NCBI RefSeq assembly: GCF_044582145.1
Contig: NZ_JBDODO010000004.1
Direction: 5' to 3' (one strand)
DNA length: 64,000 nt
Source of the DNA: Guyparkeria sp016278265
Lineage (GTDB): Bacteria; Pseudomonadota; Gammaproteobacteria; Halothiobacillales; Halothiobacillaceae
The notes beneath the pieces were generated by a model. The model was not told the DNA's origin. It did no database searches and was given only the letters and a program-made list of their open reading frames with translations. Position 1 is the first letter of the stretch. Every line of letters begins with the position of its first letter. Below are positions 28,041 to 36,853 of this stretch, piece after piece. The position numbers and the translations under genes are program-made.

Positions 28041-29099
28041 ATGGGCGCGTATATCGCCAAGCGCCTGGCCCTGATGATCCCGACCTTGTTCGGGATCCTG
28101 CTGATCTCGTTCGCCGTGATCCAGTTCGTCCCCGGCGGGCCGGTCGAGCAGCTGATGATGCAGCTCAAAGGGGGCACCCAGGGCGCGGCGGCCGAGGCCG
28201 GCGGTCAGTTCAGCGGCGGCCTGTACCGCGGCGAGCAGGGGCTGGGCGAAGAGCAGATCGAGCAGTTCCGCGAGTTCTATGGCTTCGACCAGCCGGCCTG
28301 GCAGCGCTTTGGCGACATGCTCGGCAACTATCTGACCTTCGATCTGGGCGAGTCGTACTTCTACCAGCGGTCCGTCGGCGAGCTGATCGTCGAGAAGCTG
28401 CCGGTCTCGATCAGTCTTGGGATATGGACCTTCCTGCTCACCTATTTGGTCTCCATTCCGCTCGGGGTAGCCAAGGCGGTGCGCGAGGGCAGCAAGTTCG
28501 ATTCGATTACCTCGACGGTCATCCTGGTCGGCTACGCGATTCCCGGCTTCGTGCTGGGCCTGGTGTTGCTGGTGCTGTTCGGTGGCGGCAGCTTCGTGCA
28601 GTGGTTCCCGCTGCGCGGGCTGACCTCGGACAACTTCGAGCAACTCTCGTTGATGGGAAAGATACTCGACTACCTCTGGCACCTGATCCTGCCGATCACC
28701 GCGATGGTGGTGGGCAACTTCGCCGTGATGACCATGCTGACCAAGAACAGCTTCCTCGAGGAGATAAGAAAGCAGTACGTGCTCACCGCCCGGGCCAAGG
28801 GGCTGGCCGAGCGCACGGTGCTCTACCGCCACGTCTTTCGCAATGCGCTGATCCCGATCGTCACCGGCTTTCCGGCCGCATTCATCGGCGCGTTCTTTAC
28901 CGGCAGCCTGCTGATCGAGACCATCTTCTCGCTCGACGGGCTGGGGCTGTTGTCCTACAACGCCGTGCTGCAGCGCGACTATCCCGTGGTGCTGGGCACG
29001 CTCTACGTCTTCAGCCTGATCGGGCTGTTCGGCAAGCTGCTCTCCGATCTGGTCTACGTCTGGGTCGATCCGCGCATCAATTTCGAAGCCGTGCGATAG
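28041..29099 (+). CDS. yejB: Peptide ABC transporter permease (YejB-like)
   Basis: 352 aa. N-terminal membrane helix (LALMIPTLFGILLISFAVIQ) and FVPGGPVEQ are hallmarks of DppB/YejB-type permeases. A large periplasmic loop follows, then five further helices. The EAA loop that contacts the ATPase reads YVLTARAKGLAERTVLYRHVFRNALIP. It forms a heterodimer with the downstream permease. Its ATG starts directly after the lipoprotein stop. Confidence 0.93.
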   Translation: MGAYIAKRLALMIPTLFGILLISFAVIQFVPGGPVEQLMMQLKGGTQGAAAEAGGQFSGGLYRGEQGLGEEQIEQFREFYGFDQPAWQRFGDMLGNYLTFDLGESYFYQRSVGELIVEKLPVSISLGIWTFLLTYLVSIPLGVAKAVREGSKFDSITSTVILVGYAIPGFVLGLVLLVLFGGGSFVQWFPLRGLTSDNFEQLSLMGKILDYLWHLILPITAMVVGNFAVMTMLTKNSFLEEIRKQYVLTARAKGLAERTVLYRHVFRNALIPIVTGFPAAFIGAFFTGSLLIETIFSLDGLGLLSYNAVLQRDYPVVLGTLYVFSLIGLFGKLLSDLVYVWVDPRINFEAVR

Positions 29100-29109
29100 G
29101 AGCCTCTGC

Positions 29110-29256
29110 ATGAATCGTGATGCTGCCCTGCGCGGCCTGAACCGACCCGCCATGTCCGTGCCGTCATGGAAACGGGAGCATGCTTCCTCCGCCGCGCGGA
29201 TGTACCCGGCTCAACCCGCGCGGAGCGCAACGGCTAGCCAGAGAGGGGGTTCCTGA
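29110..29256 (+). CDS. Candidate 48-aa small ORF between the two permease genes
   Basis: ATG 29110 has AGGAG at ideal spacing (29098-29102) and the ORF ends in TGA overlapping the next ATG (TGATG). The peptide begins MNRDAALRGLNRPAMSVPSW and is Arg/Ala/Ser-rich with no membrane segment. The DNA also holds a GC-rich hairpin (GCCGCGCGG near 29189 with CCGCGCGG near 29216). It may be a real small protein, a leader that couples translation of the next permease, or chance. No homolog is known to me. Confidence 0.4.
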   Translation: MNRDAALRGLNRPAMSVPSWKREHASSAARMYPAQPARSATASQRGGS

Positions 29257-30329
29257 TGTCGATCGTCGATGCCGGAGCCGCATCCGCCGTCGCCAAGGGC
29301 AGTGGCGCCGAGGGCCAGATTTCCACGGCCGCTCGGGCCTGGAAGCGCTTTCGTCGCCATAGGCGCGGCTGGATCAGCCTGTGGCTGTTTCTCGCCCTGT
29401 TTGTCCTCAGCCTTGGTGCCGAGATGATCGCCAACGACCGGCCGCTGCTCGTCAAACACCAGGGCGAGTTGCTGTTTCCGTTGTGGAACGATTATCCCGA
29501 GACGCGTTTCGGCGGGGATTTTGCCTCGGCCGCCGACTACACCGATCCGTATGTCGTCGAGCTGATCGAGCGCGATGGCTGGGTGATTCGCGCCCCGATC
29601 CCGTTTTCCTTCGACACCATCGACTACTACAACGAGGAGCCCAACCCGGCCGCACCCAATAGCCGCCATCTGCTGGGCACCGACGATCGCGGTCGCGACG
29701 TTGCCGCACGGCTGATCTACGGCTTTCGCATTTCGGTGCTGTTCGCGCTGGCCCTGACGGTGATCGGCACGGCCATCGGTGTGCTCGCCGGGGCGGTGCA
29801 GGGGTATCTCGGCGGCAAGACCGACCTCGTCTTTCAGCGTTTCATCGAGGTCTGGGCGGCGTTGCCGGAGCTTTACTTGCTGATCATCTTCGCCTCGATC
29901 TTCGAGCCGTCGATCGGGCTGTTGCTGGCATTACTGGCGCTATTCGGCTGGATGGGGCTATCGGACTACGTGCGCGCCGAATTCCTCAAGGGGCGCAATC
30001 TCGACTACGTGCGTGCCGCGCGGGCGTTGGGGGTTTCCGGTCCGCGACTGATGTTCCGCCACCTGATGCCCAATGCCATGACCCCGGTGATCACCTTCCT
30101 GCCATTCCGCATCTCCGGGGCGGTGCTGGCGCTGACCAGCCTCGACTTCCTCGGCCTGGGTGTGCCGCCGAGCACGCCCTCGTTGGGCGAACTGCTCTCG
30201 CAGGGCAAGAACAACATCGATGCCTGGTGGTTGTCGGTCTCGACCTTCTTCGTGCTGGTCGGCACGCTGGTGCTGTTGATTTTCGTCGGCGAGGCCACGC
30301 GCGACGCACTCGACACCCGGCGCGGCTGA
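29256..30329 (+). CDS. yejE: Peptide ABC transporter permease (YejE-like)
   Basis: 357 aa, with GAGAGGGGG upstream of the ATG. The N-terminal WKRFRRHRRGWISLWLFLAL and the extended periplasmic segment around residues 60-140 are typical of YejE. The family landmark HLLGTDDRGRDVAARLIYGFR is complete. The EAA loop reads YVRAARALGVSGPRLMFRHLMPNAMTP. DFLGLGVPPSTPSLGELL closes the membrane domain. No ATPase gene (yejF) follows: the next 300 bp hold a REPIN and the ModE-type gene. An ATPase must come from elsewhere. Confidence 0.93.
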   Translation: MSIVDAGAASAVAKGSGAEGQISTAARAWKRFRRHRRGWISLWLFLALFVLSLGAEMIANDRPLLVKHQGELLFPLWNDYPETRFGGDFASAADYTDPYVVELIERDGWVIRAPIPFSFDTIDYYNEEPNPAAPNSRHLLGTDDRGRDVAARLIYGFRISVLFALALTVIGTAIGVLAGAVQGYLGGKTDLVFQRFIEVWAALPELYLLIIFASIFEPSIGLLLALLALFGWMGLSDYVRAEFLKGRNLDYVRAARALGVSGPRLMFRHLMPNAMTPVITFLPFRISGAVLALTSLDFLGLGVPPSTPSLGELLSQGKNNIDAWWLSVSTFFVLVGTLVLLIFVGEATRDALDTRRG

Positions 30330-30341
30330 ATCAGCCTCATT

Positions 30342-30413
30342 GTAGGAGCGGCTTTAGCCGCGATAGGCAGGGTTGCTCGCGATCGGATTTAGCGCCTGAA
30401 GGCGCTCCTGCGG
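30342..30413. repeat. REPIN (two inverted REP sequences), copy 1
   Basis: GTAGGAGCGGCTTTAGCCGC at 30342 and, in inverted orientation, GCGCCTGAAGGCGCTCCTGC near 30392-30411. Each half forms a hairpin (GGCTTTAGCC and GCGCCTGAAGGCGC) next to the GTAGGAGC/GCTCCTGC head. This is the common gammaproteobacterial REP type mobilised by RAYT transposases. It lies 12 bp past the yejE stop. A second copy is at 41247. Confidence 0.88.
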
Positions 30414-30453
30414 GATTCACCATCGTGAGGTGAGCCGCGCTCGAGAAGGCCGC

Positions 30454-30477
30454 CCTAGCAGCCGTCCTAGCAGCCGT
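30454..30477. repeat. Two tandem copies of a 12-bp unit
   Basis: CCTAGCAGCCGT occurs twice in tandem (30454-30465 and 30466-30477), followed by CCTGGC. It lies in the leader of the ModE-type gene. No function is evident; probably slippage. Confidence 0.8.
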
Positions 30478-30598
30478 CCTGGCGACGATGGGCAACAGCG
30501 GCAGATTCCTGTCCTTCCCTTGCCACCCGGTCGACCCGCTCGGGTATCATGTGGCGCAGAAATTGTTCCCCATCAGCCCCGTCACGGATCGATCGCGC

Positions 30599-30997
30599 AT
30601 GCCGAAGAAATCCCGCCAGAATCGCCTTCCCGGCCAGGCCTATGCCCCGGGAATCCACGCCCGGCTGTGGCTGATCGACGAGGCCGGCGAGCACTACCTG
30701 GGGGTGGGCAAGGTGCGGCTGATGGAGGCGATTGACGAGCTGGGTTCGATCAGCCACGCCGCCCGCACCCTGGGCATGAGCTACAAGCGCGCCTGGTCGC
30801 TGATCCAGGAGGTCAACCAGCTCGAGGACGAGCCGTATGTCGCCAAGGAAGTCGGTGGCGCCGGCGGCGGTCACGCCACCGTGACCGAGACCGGGCGGGC
30901 CGCGATCGCCCGCTACCGCGAGCTCGAGGACGATCTGCGCGCCTTTCTCGCCCGGCGCGCCGAGAAGCGGGACCGAAACCGGGGAGGGCGCTCATGA
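30599..30997 (+). CDS. ModE-type winged-helix transcriptional regulator lacking the molybdate-binding domain
   Basis: 132 aa from ATG 30599. The winged helix-turn-helix of the ModE N-terminal (LysR-like) type is clear: GVGKVRLMEAIDELGSISHA, then ARTLGMSYKRAWSLIQEVNQ, then GGGHATVTETGRAAI. ModE proper has C-terminal TOBE (Mop) domains that bind molybdate; here the protein ends after an Arg-rich helix, so ligand sensing is absent or different. Its stop overlaps the DUF455 start by four bases. Short ModE-like proteins occur near molybdate uptake genes; none is seen here. Confidence 0.85.
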   Translation: MPKKSRQNRLPGQAYAPGIHARLWLIDEAGEHYLGVGKVRLMEAIDELGSISHAARTLGMSYKRAWSLIQEVNQLEDEPYVAKEVGGAGGGHATVTETGRAAIARYRELEDDLRAFLARRAEKRDRNRGGRS

Positions 30998-31830
30998 CCG
31001 ACACGCTGCGTGAGCGCGCCGGCCGGGCCCTGCGCGACCGCGACCCGGCGACCAAGGCCGACGCCGTCCGCGCGCTCTATGACGAGGCGATGGCCATGGC
31101 GGACGCTGAGGTGCCGTTGCCGCCGTCGTCAATCGAACCGGTGCCCGACCCGGGCCGCCCCGAGCGCCCCGAGCTGGTCGCACCCCGCGACGTGCCCAAG
31201 CGTGGCCCGGCCACCCCCGAGGGCCGCGCCTCGATGGCGCATTCCTTCGCGCATATCGAGTTCAACGCCATGAACATCGGCCTGGACGCCTGCTACCGCT
31301 TCGATGCCATGCCCGCGGATTTCTACCGTGACTGGCTGTCGGTGGCCCGCGACGAGGCCAAGCACTTCGAGTTGCTGGATGCCTATCTCCGCGAGGCTGG
31401 CTACGAGTACGGCTCGTTCCCGGCCCATGCCAGCCTGTGGGAAACCGTTCACGGCACCGAGCACGACGTGCTGGTGCGCATGGCGCTGATCCCGCGGGTG
31501 CTCGAGGCGCGCGGACTGGACGTCACCCCCGGCATCCAGCGCAAGCTCGCCCAGTACGACGACCAGCCGCTGATCGACATCCTCGATGTGATCTACAACG
31601 AGGAGATCGAACACGTGCATATCGGCACCCGCTGGTTCCGCTATGCCTGCGAGCAGTGCAGCAATGACCCGCGCACCACCTTCCGCGAGCTCTTGCAGCA
31701 ATACATGGCCGGGCGCATCCGCGGCCCCTACGACGAGGTCGGTCGCAAGGCGGCCGGCTTTACCGACGGGGAAATGCAGGACCTGAAGGACATGGAAGCC
31801 GAGACGCTCGCCATGCTGGAGGGCAAATGA
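30994..31830 (+). CDS. DUF455 ferritin-like protein
   Basis: 278 aa. The ferritin-like four-helix bundle carries iron-ligand-type motifs: HIEFNAMNIGLDACYRF, RDEAKHFELL and YNEEIEHVHIG. This E...ExxH...E...ExxH pattern suggests a di-iron site, related to MiaE-like hydroxylases. DUF455 members have no firm function. Overlaps of four bases with both the ModE-type gene and dnaE place it in a tight operon. Confidence 0.88.
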   Translation: MTDTLRERAGRALRDRDPATKADAVRALYDEAMAMADAEVPLPPSSIEPVPDPGRPERPELVAPRDVPKRGPATPEGRASMAHSFAHIEFNAMNIGLDACYRFDAMPADFYRDWLSVARDEAKHFELLDAYLREAGYEYGSFPAHASLWETVHGTEHDVLVRMALIPRVLEARGLDVTPGIQRKLAQYDDQPLIDILDVIYNEEIEHVHIGTRWFRYACEQCSNDPRTTFRELLQQYMAGRIRGPYDEVGRKAAGFTDGEMQDLKDMEAETLAMLEGK

Positions 31831-34800
31831 GCTTCGTCCACCTCCACGTGCACAGCGAGTACTCGCTGATCGACGGCACCCTGCGCGTCAAGGACGCCGT
31901 CGCCCAGGCCAAGGCCCGCGGCATGCCCGCCATCGCACTGACCGACCAGGGCAACCTGTTCGCGATGGTGAAGTTCTACAAGGCCGCGCTTGGCGCCGGG
32001 ATCAAGCCGATCTTCGGCGCAGACTGTCTTGTCTACGAGAACGCCCAGACCCCGCCCTCGCGCGTGGTGCTGCTCGCGCAGAACGACACCGGCTTTTTGC
32101 ACCTGACCGAGCTGCTCTCGCAGGCCTACTGCGAGGGCCAGCACGACGACAAGCCCTGCCTGAATCGTGACTGGCTCACCCCCGAGAAGACTGATGGGCT
32201 GATCGCCCTGATCGGCGTGGACAGCGACCTCGGTCGCGGCCTGGTCCACGGGCTGGATCACGTCGTCGACGAGGCGCTGGCCTTCTGGACGGCGCGCTTC
32301 CCCGATCGGCTGTACCTCGAGCTCACGCGCACCAACCGCGTCAACGAGGGCGCGTTCATCGAGTCGGCGGTGAATCTCGCCATCGCCAATGATCTGCCGG
32401 TGGTCGCCAGCAACGACGTGCGCTTTCTCGACCAGACGGACTTCGACGCCCACGAGGTGCGGGTGTGCATCAATCAGGGGCGTACGCTCGAGGACCCGCG
32501 TCGCCCGCGTGACTACTCCGATCGCCAGTACCTGCGCACGGCCGCCGAGATGCGAGAGTTGTTCGCGGATCTCCCCGAGGCGATCGACAACAGCGTGGCC
32601 ATCGCCGAGCGCTGCAACGTCACCCTCAAATTGGGCGAGAACTTCCTGCCCAACTTCCCGACGCCCGCGGGTCAGACCGAATCGGACTACCTGCGCGAGC
32701 TCTCCGCGCAGGGGCTGGCAGCGCGCCTCGAGCGCGTCCCGGCGCAAGACCACCAGACCTACCGCGAACGGCTCGAGCGCGAGCTGGACGTCATCATCCA
32801 GATGGGCTTCCCCGGCTACTTCCTGATCGTCGCGGACTTTATCCAGTGGGCCAAGCGTCAGGACATTCCGGTTGGGCCGGGTCGGGGTTCGGGCGCGGGC
32901 TCGATCGTCGCCTGGGCGCTATTGATCACCGACATCGACCCGATGGCCTATGACCTGCTGTTCGAGCGGTTCCTCAACCCCGAGCGGGTCTCGATGCCCG
33001 ACTTCGATATCGACTTCTGCATGGAAGGCCGCGACCGGGTGATCGACTACGTCGCCGAGCGCTACGGCCGCGATGCGGTCTCGCAGATCGCCACCCACGG
33101 CACCATGGCCGCCAAGGCGGTGGTGCGCGACGTCGGCCGCGTGCTGGGCTATCCCTACGGCTTCGTCGACCGGATCGCCAAGCTCATCCCGTTCAAGCCG
33201 GGCATGGACGTCACGCTCGACGATGCCCTCGGTCGCACCGAGAAGAGCCAGAAGGAGCCCGAGCGCTACTCGGCCGACTTGAAGGAGCTCTACGACCGCG
33301 ACGAGGAAGTCCAGGCCGTCATCGACATGGGCGGTGCCCTGCAGGGCCTGCCGCGCTCGGTGGGCAAGCACGCCGGCGGCGTACTGATCGCACCAAGCAA
33401 GCTCACCGACTTCACGCCGATGTTCTGCGAGGCCAACCACGCCTCGCCGGCCTCCCAGCTCGACAAGGACGACGTCGAGGCCGTGGGCCTGGTGAAGTTC
33501 GACTTCCTCGGGCTGCGCAACCTCACCATCATCGACTGGGCGCTCAAGGCCATCAACGCCATGCGCGCGCAGGCCGGTGAAGAGCCAATCGACATCTCGG
33601 CCATCCCCATGGAGGACGCCAAGAGTTTCGAGCTGTTGAAGCGCTGCGAGACCACCGCGGTGTTCCAGCTCGAGTCCAAGGGCATGAAGGGGCTGATCAA
33701 GAAGCTCCAGCCGGACAACTTCGAGGAAATCATCGCCCTGGTGGCCCTGTTCCGCCCGGGCCCGCTCGACTCGGGCATGGTCGACGACTTCATCTTGCGC
33801 AAGAAGGGCGAGCAGGAGGTCGAGTACCTCCATCCCTGGCTCACGGAGGTCTTGAAGCCCACCTACGGGGTCATCGTCTACCAGGAACAGGTCATGCAGA
33901 TCGCGCAGATCCTGGCCGGCTACACCCTGGGCGGCGCGGATCTCCTGCGCCGGGCAATGGGCAAGAAAAAGGCCGAGGAAATGGCCAAGCAGCGCCAGAT
34001 CTTCCTCGATGGCGCATCGGCAAAGGGCGTCGACGTCGATCAGGCCGGCTACATCTTCGACCTGGTGGAGAAATTCGCCGGTTACGGCTTTAACAAGTCG
34101 CACTCGGCGGCCTACGCGTTGGTCGCCTATCAGACCGCCTGGCTCAAGGCCCACTACCCGGCGTACTTCATGGCCGCCGTGCTCTCCGCGGACATGGACA
34201 ACACCGACAAGGTGGTCGGCCTGATCGAGGAATGCCGGCGCATGGAGCTCGACGTGGTGCCGCCGTCCGTGCAGCGCTGCGCCTACCGCTTTACCGCCGG
34301 CGGCGAGCGCGAAATCGTCTACGGCCTCGGCGCCATCCGCGGGGTGGGTGAGGGCGTCATCCAGCGCATTGTCGAGGAACGCGCCGAGAACGGCCCGTTC
34401 GCCGACATGAACGACTTCTGCCAGCGCGTCGGCGCGCAGGCGCTCAACAAGCGCGTGCTCGATGCCATGGTCTGCGCCGGGGCGCTCGACGAGCTGGGTC
34501 CGTCACGCGCGGCCCTGCAGGCCCACATCCCCGAGGCGATGAAGGCGGCCAGCCAGGTCGCCAACGCCGCCGAGGCCGGCATGAGCGACCTGTTCGGCGG
34601 CATGGACGAGCCGGAAACGGCGGTGGCCAGCCCGATCAAGGCCATCCCCGAGTGGTCTGACGACGAGCGCCTGCGCCTCGAGAAGAACATGCTCGGGCTG
34701 TATCTGACCGGCCACCCGATCAACCAGTACCTCGACGAACTCGAGTGCTTCATTACCGGGCGGCTGGATACGCTCACCGACAAGGCCGAGGCCGCCGCGG

Positions 34801-35351
34801 CCGCTGCCGGCGGTGGATTCGTCCGCGGCACGCCGGCGGTGGTGGCGGGGCTATGCGTCGCCGAGCGCACCATGCGCACGCAGAGCGGCGACAAGCAGCT
34901 GTTCATCACGCTAGACGACGGCCGAGGCCGCGGCGAGATGCGGCTGGTGGGCGATGACATCGAGACCCTGGCCGACCGCGTCGGCCGCGACCAGCTGGTG
35001 ATCGTCGAGGGCGACGTCTCCTTCGATTCCTTCAACGGCAACCTGCGCATTCGTCACAAGCGGATCTATACCATCGGCGAGGCCCGCGCTCGCTTTGCGC
35101 AGTGCGTCACCGTGGCGCTCACCCCCGAATGTGGCATCGAGGCGACCGAGCGGTTGCTCGATATCGTCGAGCCGTTCCGTGAGGCGGAGGGGTTGCCGAT
35201 GATCGTCGAAGTGCAGAGCGAGCTCGGGCGTGGGGCGTTTCGGCTGTCCGACGAGTGGCGGGTGGCGCCGGAGGCTACGTTGATGGAGCGGTTGGAGGAG
35301 TTGGATACCGTTAGTCGGGCGGCGGCTTATTACCCGGGGCGCAACGGATAG
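31827..35351 (+). CDS. dnaE: DNA polymerase III alpha subunit
   Basis: 1174 aa, close to the 1160 of E. coli. The PHP domain (1-270) starts VHLHVHSEYSLIDGTL. The polymerase active-site aspartates lie in PDFDIDFCMEGRDRVIDYV near residue 390-400. PVGPGRGSGAGSIVAWAL and FGFNKSHSAAYA-like YGFNKSHSAAYALVAYQTAW follow. The C-terminal OB-fold region contains FITLDDGRGRGEMRL. It is the replicative polymerase catalytic subunit. It starts inside the DUF455 stop (ATGA overlap), an unusual operon. Composition falls sharply right after the stop. Confidence 0.98.
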   Translation: MSFVHLHVHSEYSLIDGTLRVKDAVAQAKARGMPAIALTDQGNLFAMVKFYKAALGAGIKPIFGADCLVYENAQTPPSRVVLLAQNDTGFLHLTELLSQAYCEGQHDDKPCLNRDWLTPEKTDGLIALIGVDSDLGRGLVHGLDHVVDEALAFWTARFPDRLYLELTRTNRVNEGAFIESAVNLAIANDLPVVASNDVRFLDQTDFDAHEVRVCINQGRTLEDPRRPRDYSDRQYLRTAAEMRELFADLPEAIDNSVAIAERCNVTLKLGENFLPNFPTPAGQTESDYLRELSAQGLAARLERVPAQDHQTYRERLERELDVIIQMGFPGYFLIVADFIQWAKRQDIPVGPGRGSGAGSIVAWALLITDIDPMAYDLLFERFLNPERVSMPDFDIDFCMEGRDRVIDYVAERYGRDAVSQIATHGTMAAKAVVRDVGRVLGYPYGFVDRIAKLIPFKPGMDVTLDDALGRTEKSQKEPERYSADLKELYDRDEEVQAVIDMGGALQGLPRSVGKHAGGVLIAPSKLTDFTPMFCEANHASPASQLDKDDVEAVGLVKFDFLGLRNLTIIDWALKAINAMRAQAGEEPIDISAIPMEDAKSFELLKRCETTAVFQLESKGMKGLIKKLQPDNFEEIIALVALFRPGPLDSGMVDDFILRKKGEQEVEYLHPWLTEVLKPTYGVIVYQEQVMQIAQILAGYTLGGADLLRRAMGKKKAEEMAKQRQIFLDGASAKGVDVDQAGYIFDLVEKFAGYGFNKSHSAAYALVAYQTAWLKAHYPAYFMAAVLSADMDNTDKVVGLIEECRRMELDVVPPSVQRCAYRFTAGGEREIVYGLGAIRGVGEGVIQRIVEERAENGPFADMNDFCQRVGAQALNKRVLDAMVCAGALDELGPSRAALQAHIPEAMKAASQVANAAEAGMSDLFGGMDEPETAVASPIKAIPEWSDDERLRLEKNMLGLYLTGHPINQYLDELECFITGRLDTLTDKAEAAAAAAGGGFVRGTPAVVAGLCVAERTMRTQSGDKQLFITLDDGRGRGEMRLVGDDIETLADRVGRDQLVIVEGDVSFDSFNGNLRIRHKRIYTIGEARARFAQCVTVALTPECGIEATERLLDIVEPFREAEGLPMIVEVQSELGRGAFRLSDEWRVAPEATLMERLEELDTVSRAAAYYPGRNG

Positions 35352-35458
35352 TGATGCCTTTGGCCGTTCTGCACTGAAGTGGCTGCATGTTGGGAAGGAG
35401 CTGCAAACTAACAAAACTGGATTGAATTTAAAGCTGTATTAGATCTCTTGGAGGAGAA

Positions 35459-36793
35459 ATGGAGTTTTCCAAACAAATAATTCCAATAAAGAAAGAGTGG
35501 CGTAGTCATAAAGCCGCCATTTTAAGAAACCAAGCTGCGTGGCAAGGAAAGCTGACTCCAGAGGCGGTTGCGGCAATAGATTCTGTCTTAGAAACGCTAG
35601 TTTGGGTCGCTAAGCAAACCCCAAGTGATAGCTCTGCAAAAGGGCGAGGTGTAAAGTTAGCGACAGCCGCGGCGGAAGCTCAACTAATAAACGTTAATAA
35701 TACCTGGAGTCAGGTTAAGCAGAACCCAGCTAATCTGCCGAACTTTGTGATGCACCTGTCCTTTTTGGTGTCCGCGATGCATGCGCTTTATGCCTTAAGC
35801 GCACGCGATTCGGAGGAAGTTGTCGCTGGCTTGGCGTGGGAGACTAAGTCAAGTTTGGTTGAGCTTGATAAGTTTAATAAAAACATTGAGCGTCACGAGA
35901 AAGAGCTAGAAGAACTCGTAACAAAAGCAGAGGCTGATTCTCAAAAAGTCGCTGAGCAGCTTGAGCGGGTTTCAAGTCTTGCCGAAGATGCTGAAACTAA
36001 ACATCACTCGATTAATAAAAAGCTCATCGAAATTGAAGCCCGAGCCGAGCGTCTGGATGATATTGAGCAGGGTGCTCAATCAGATGCCAAGAAGGTTGAG
36101 GACCTGTCAAGATCACTGCCTGAACTTGAAACAGATGTGCAAGCCAAAATAGAGCGGTCCAATGAGGTGGAGCAAGCTATGCTTCGCCTTTCAGATGAGG
36201 CGAAGGAAGTCAGACAAGAACTTGAAGATTTGATGCCTGGAGCGACATCCGCTGAGCTTGCCCAAGCATACAGGGCATCAAAAGAAGCCATAGCGGAGCG
36301 GATGAAGCAAACATTCACGCGTTTTGTTCTCGGCGTTGTTGGTTTGGGTGCTCTAGTTATATTTGGTTTTTTTGCATTGCCGCCCCTTCCTGCTGAACCA
36401 GTTTCATTAATGTTGCAGCTGTTGGCGAGGGCTGGTCTAGCATCCCCGGCAATTTGGTTTGGTTGGGTTTCCGCTCGCCAGCATATCCAACTTAGCAAAT
36501 TGCATGAGGACTATGCGCATAAGGAGGCTCTCGCCAAATCGTTTGTCGGATTCCGGAAGATGATGGAAGAATTGGATAAGGGGCGGCATTCCGATAATCC
36601 AAAAGAGCTATCGAGTGCCTTGTCCGCGAGAATTATTGAAGCTATTGGAGTTCATCCAGACTCGCTGGTGGCTGAAAAAACGCACGAAGAGTCGCCGGTG
36701 ACATATTGGCTGAGTCGGGCAATGAAAACTCGACGTCCCAAGAGGAATTCCGCTGATGGCTCTGAGGGATCGGAAATCAACAATGAGGTTTAA
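35459..36793 (+). CDS. AT-rich gene: coiled-coil protein with membrane segments, unknown function
   Basis: 444 aa, with GGAGGAGAA directly before the ATG. The N-terminal part is helical; residues about 135-280 form a long Glu/Lys-rich coiled coil (KNIERHEKELEELVTKAEAD onward). Residues about 288-340 hold two hydrophobic segments (FVLGVVGLGALVIFGFFALPP and a second one). The C-terminal part, DYAHKEALAKSFVGFRKMMEE, is helical, with a basic tail. GC counted by hand on one 60-bp line (35881-35940) is 43 percent, against 73 percent on one line in dnaE (33061-33120). It looks horizontally acquired. A phage-defence or envelope role is possible; I cannot assign one. Confidence 0.88.
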   Translation: MEFSKQIIPIKKEWRSHKAAILRNQAAWQGKLTPEAVAAIDSVLETLVWVAKQTPSDSSAKGRGVKLATAAAEAQLINVNNTWSQVKQNPANLPNFVMHLSFLVSAMHALYALSARDSEEVVAGLAWETKSSLVELDKFNKNIERHEKELEELVTKAEADSQKVAEQLERVSSLAEDAETKHHSINKKLIEIEARAERLDDIEQGAQSDAKKVEDLSRSLPELETDVQAKIERSNEVEQAMLRLSDEAKEVRQELEDLMPGATSAELAQAYRASKEAIAERMKQTFTRFVLGVVGLGALVIFGFFALPPLPAEPVSLMLQLLARAGLASPAIWFGWVSARQHIQLSKLHEDYAHKEALAKSFVGFRKMMEELDKGRHSDNPKELSSALSARIIEAIGVHPDSLVAEKTHEESPVTYWLSRAMKTRRPKRNSADGSEGSEINNEV

Positions 36794-36853
36794 TTTGGTT
36801 TGTGCGGCTAGGGCAGGGCAGAACCGTTTCTTAGCTTGGTTCATGGAGTGATT

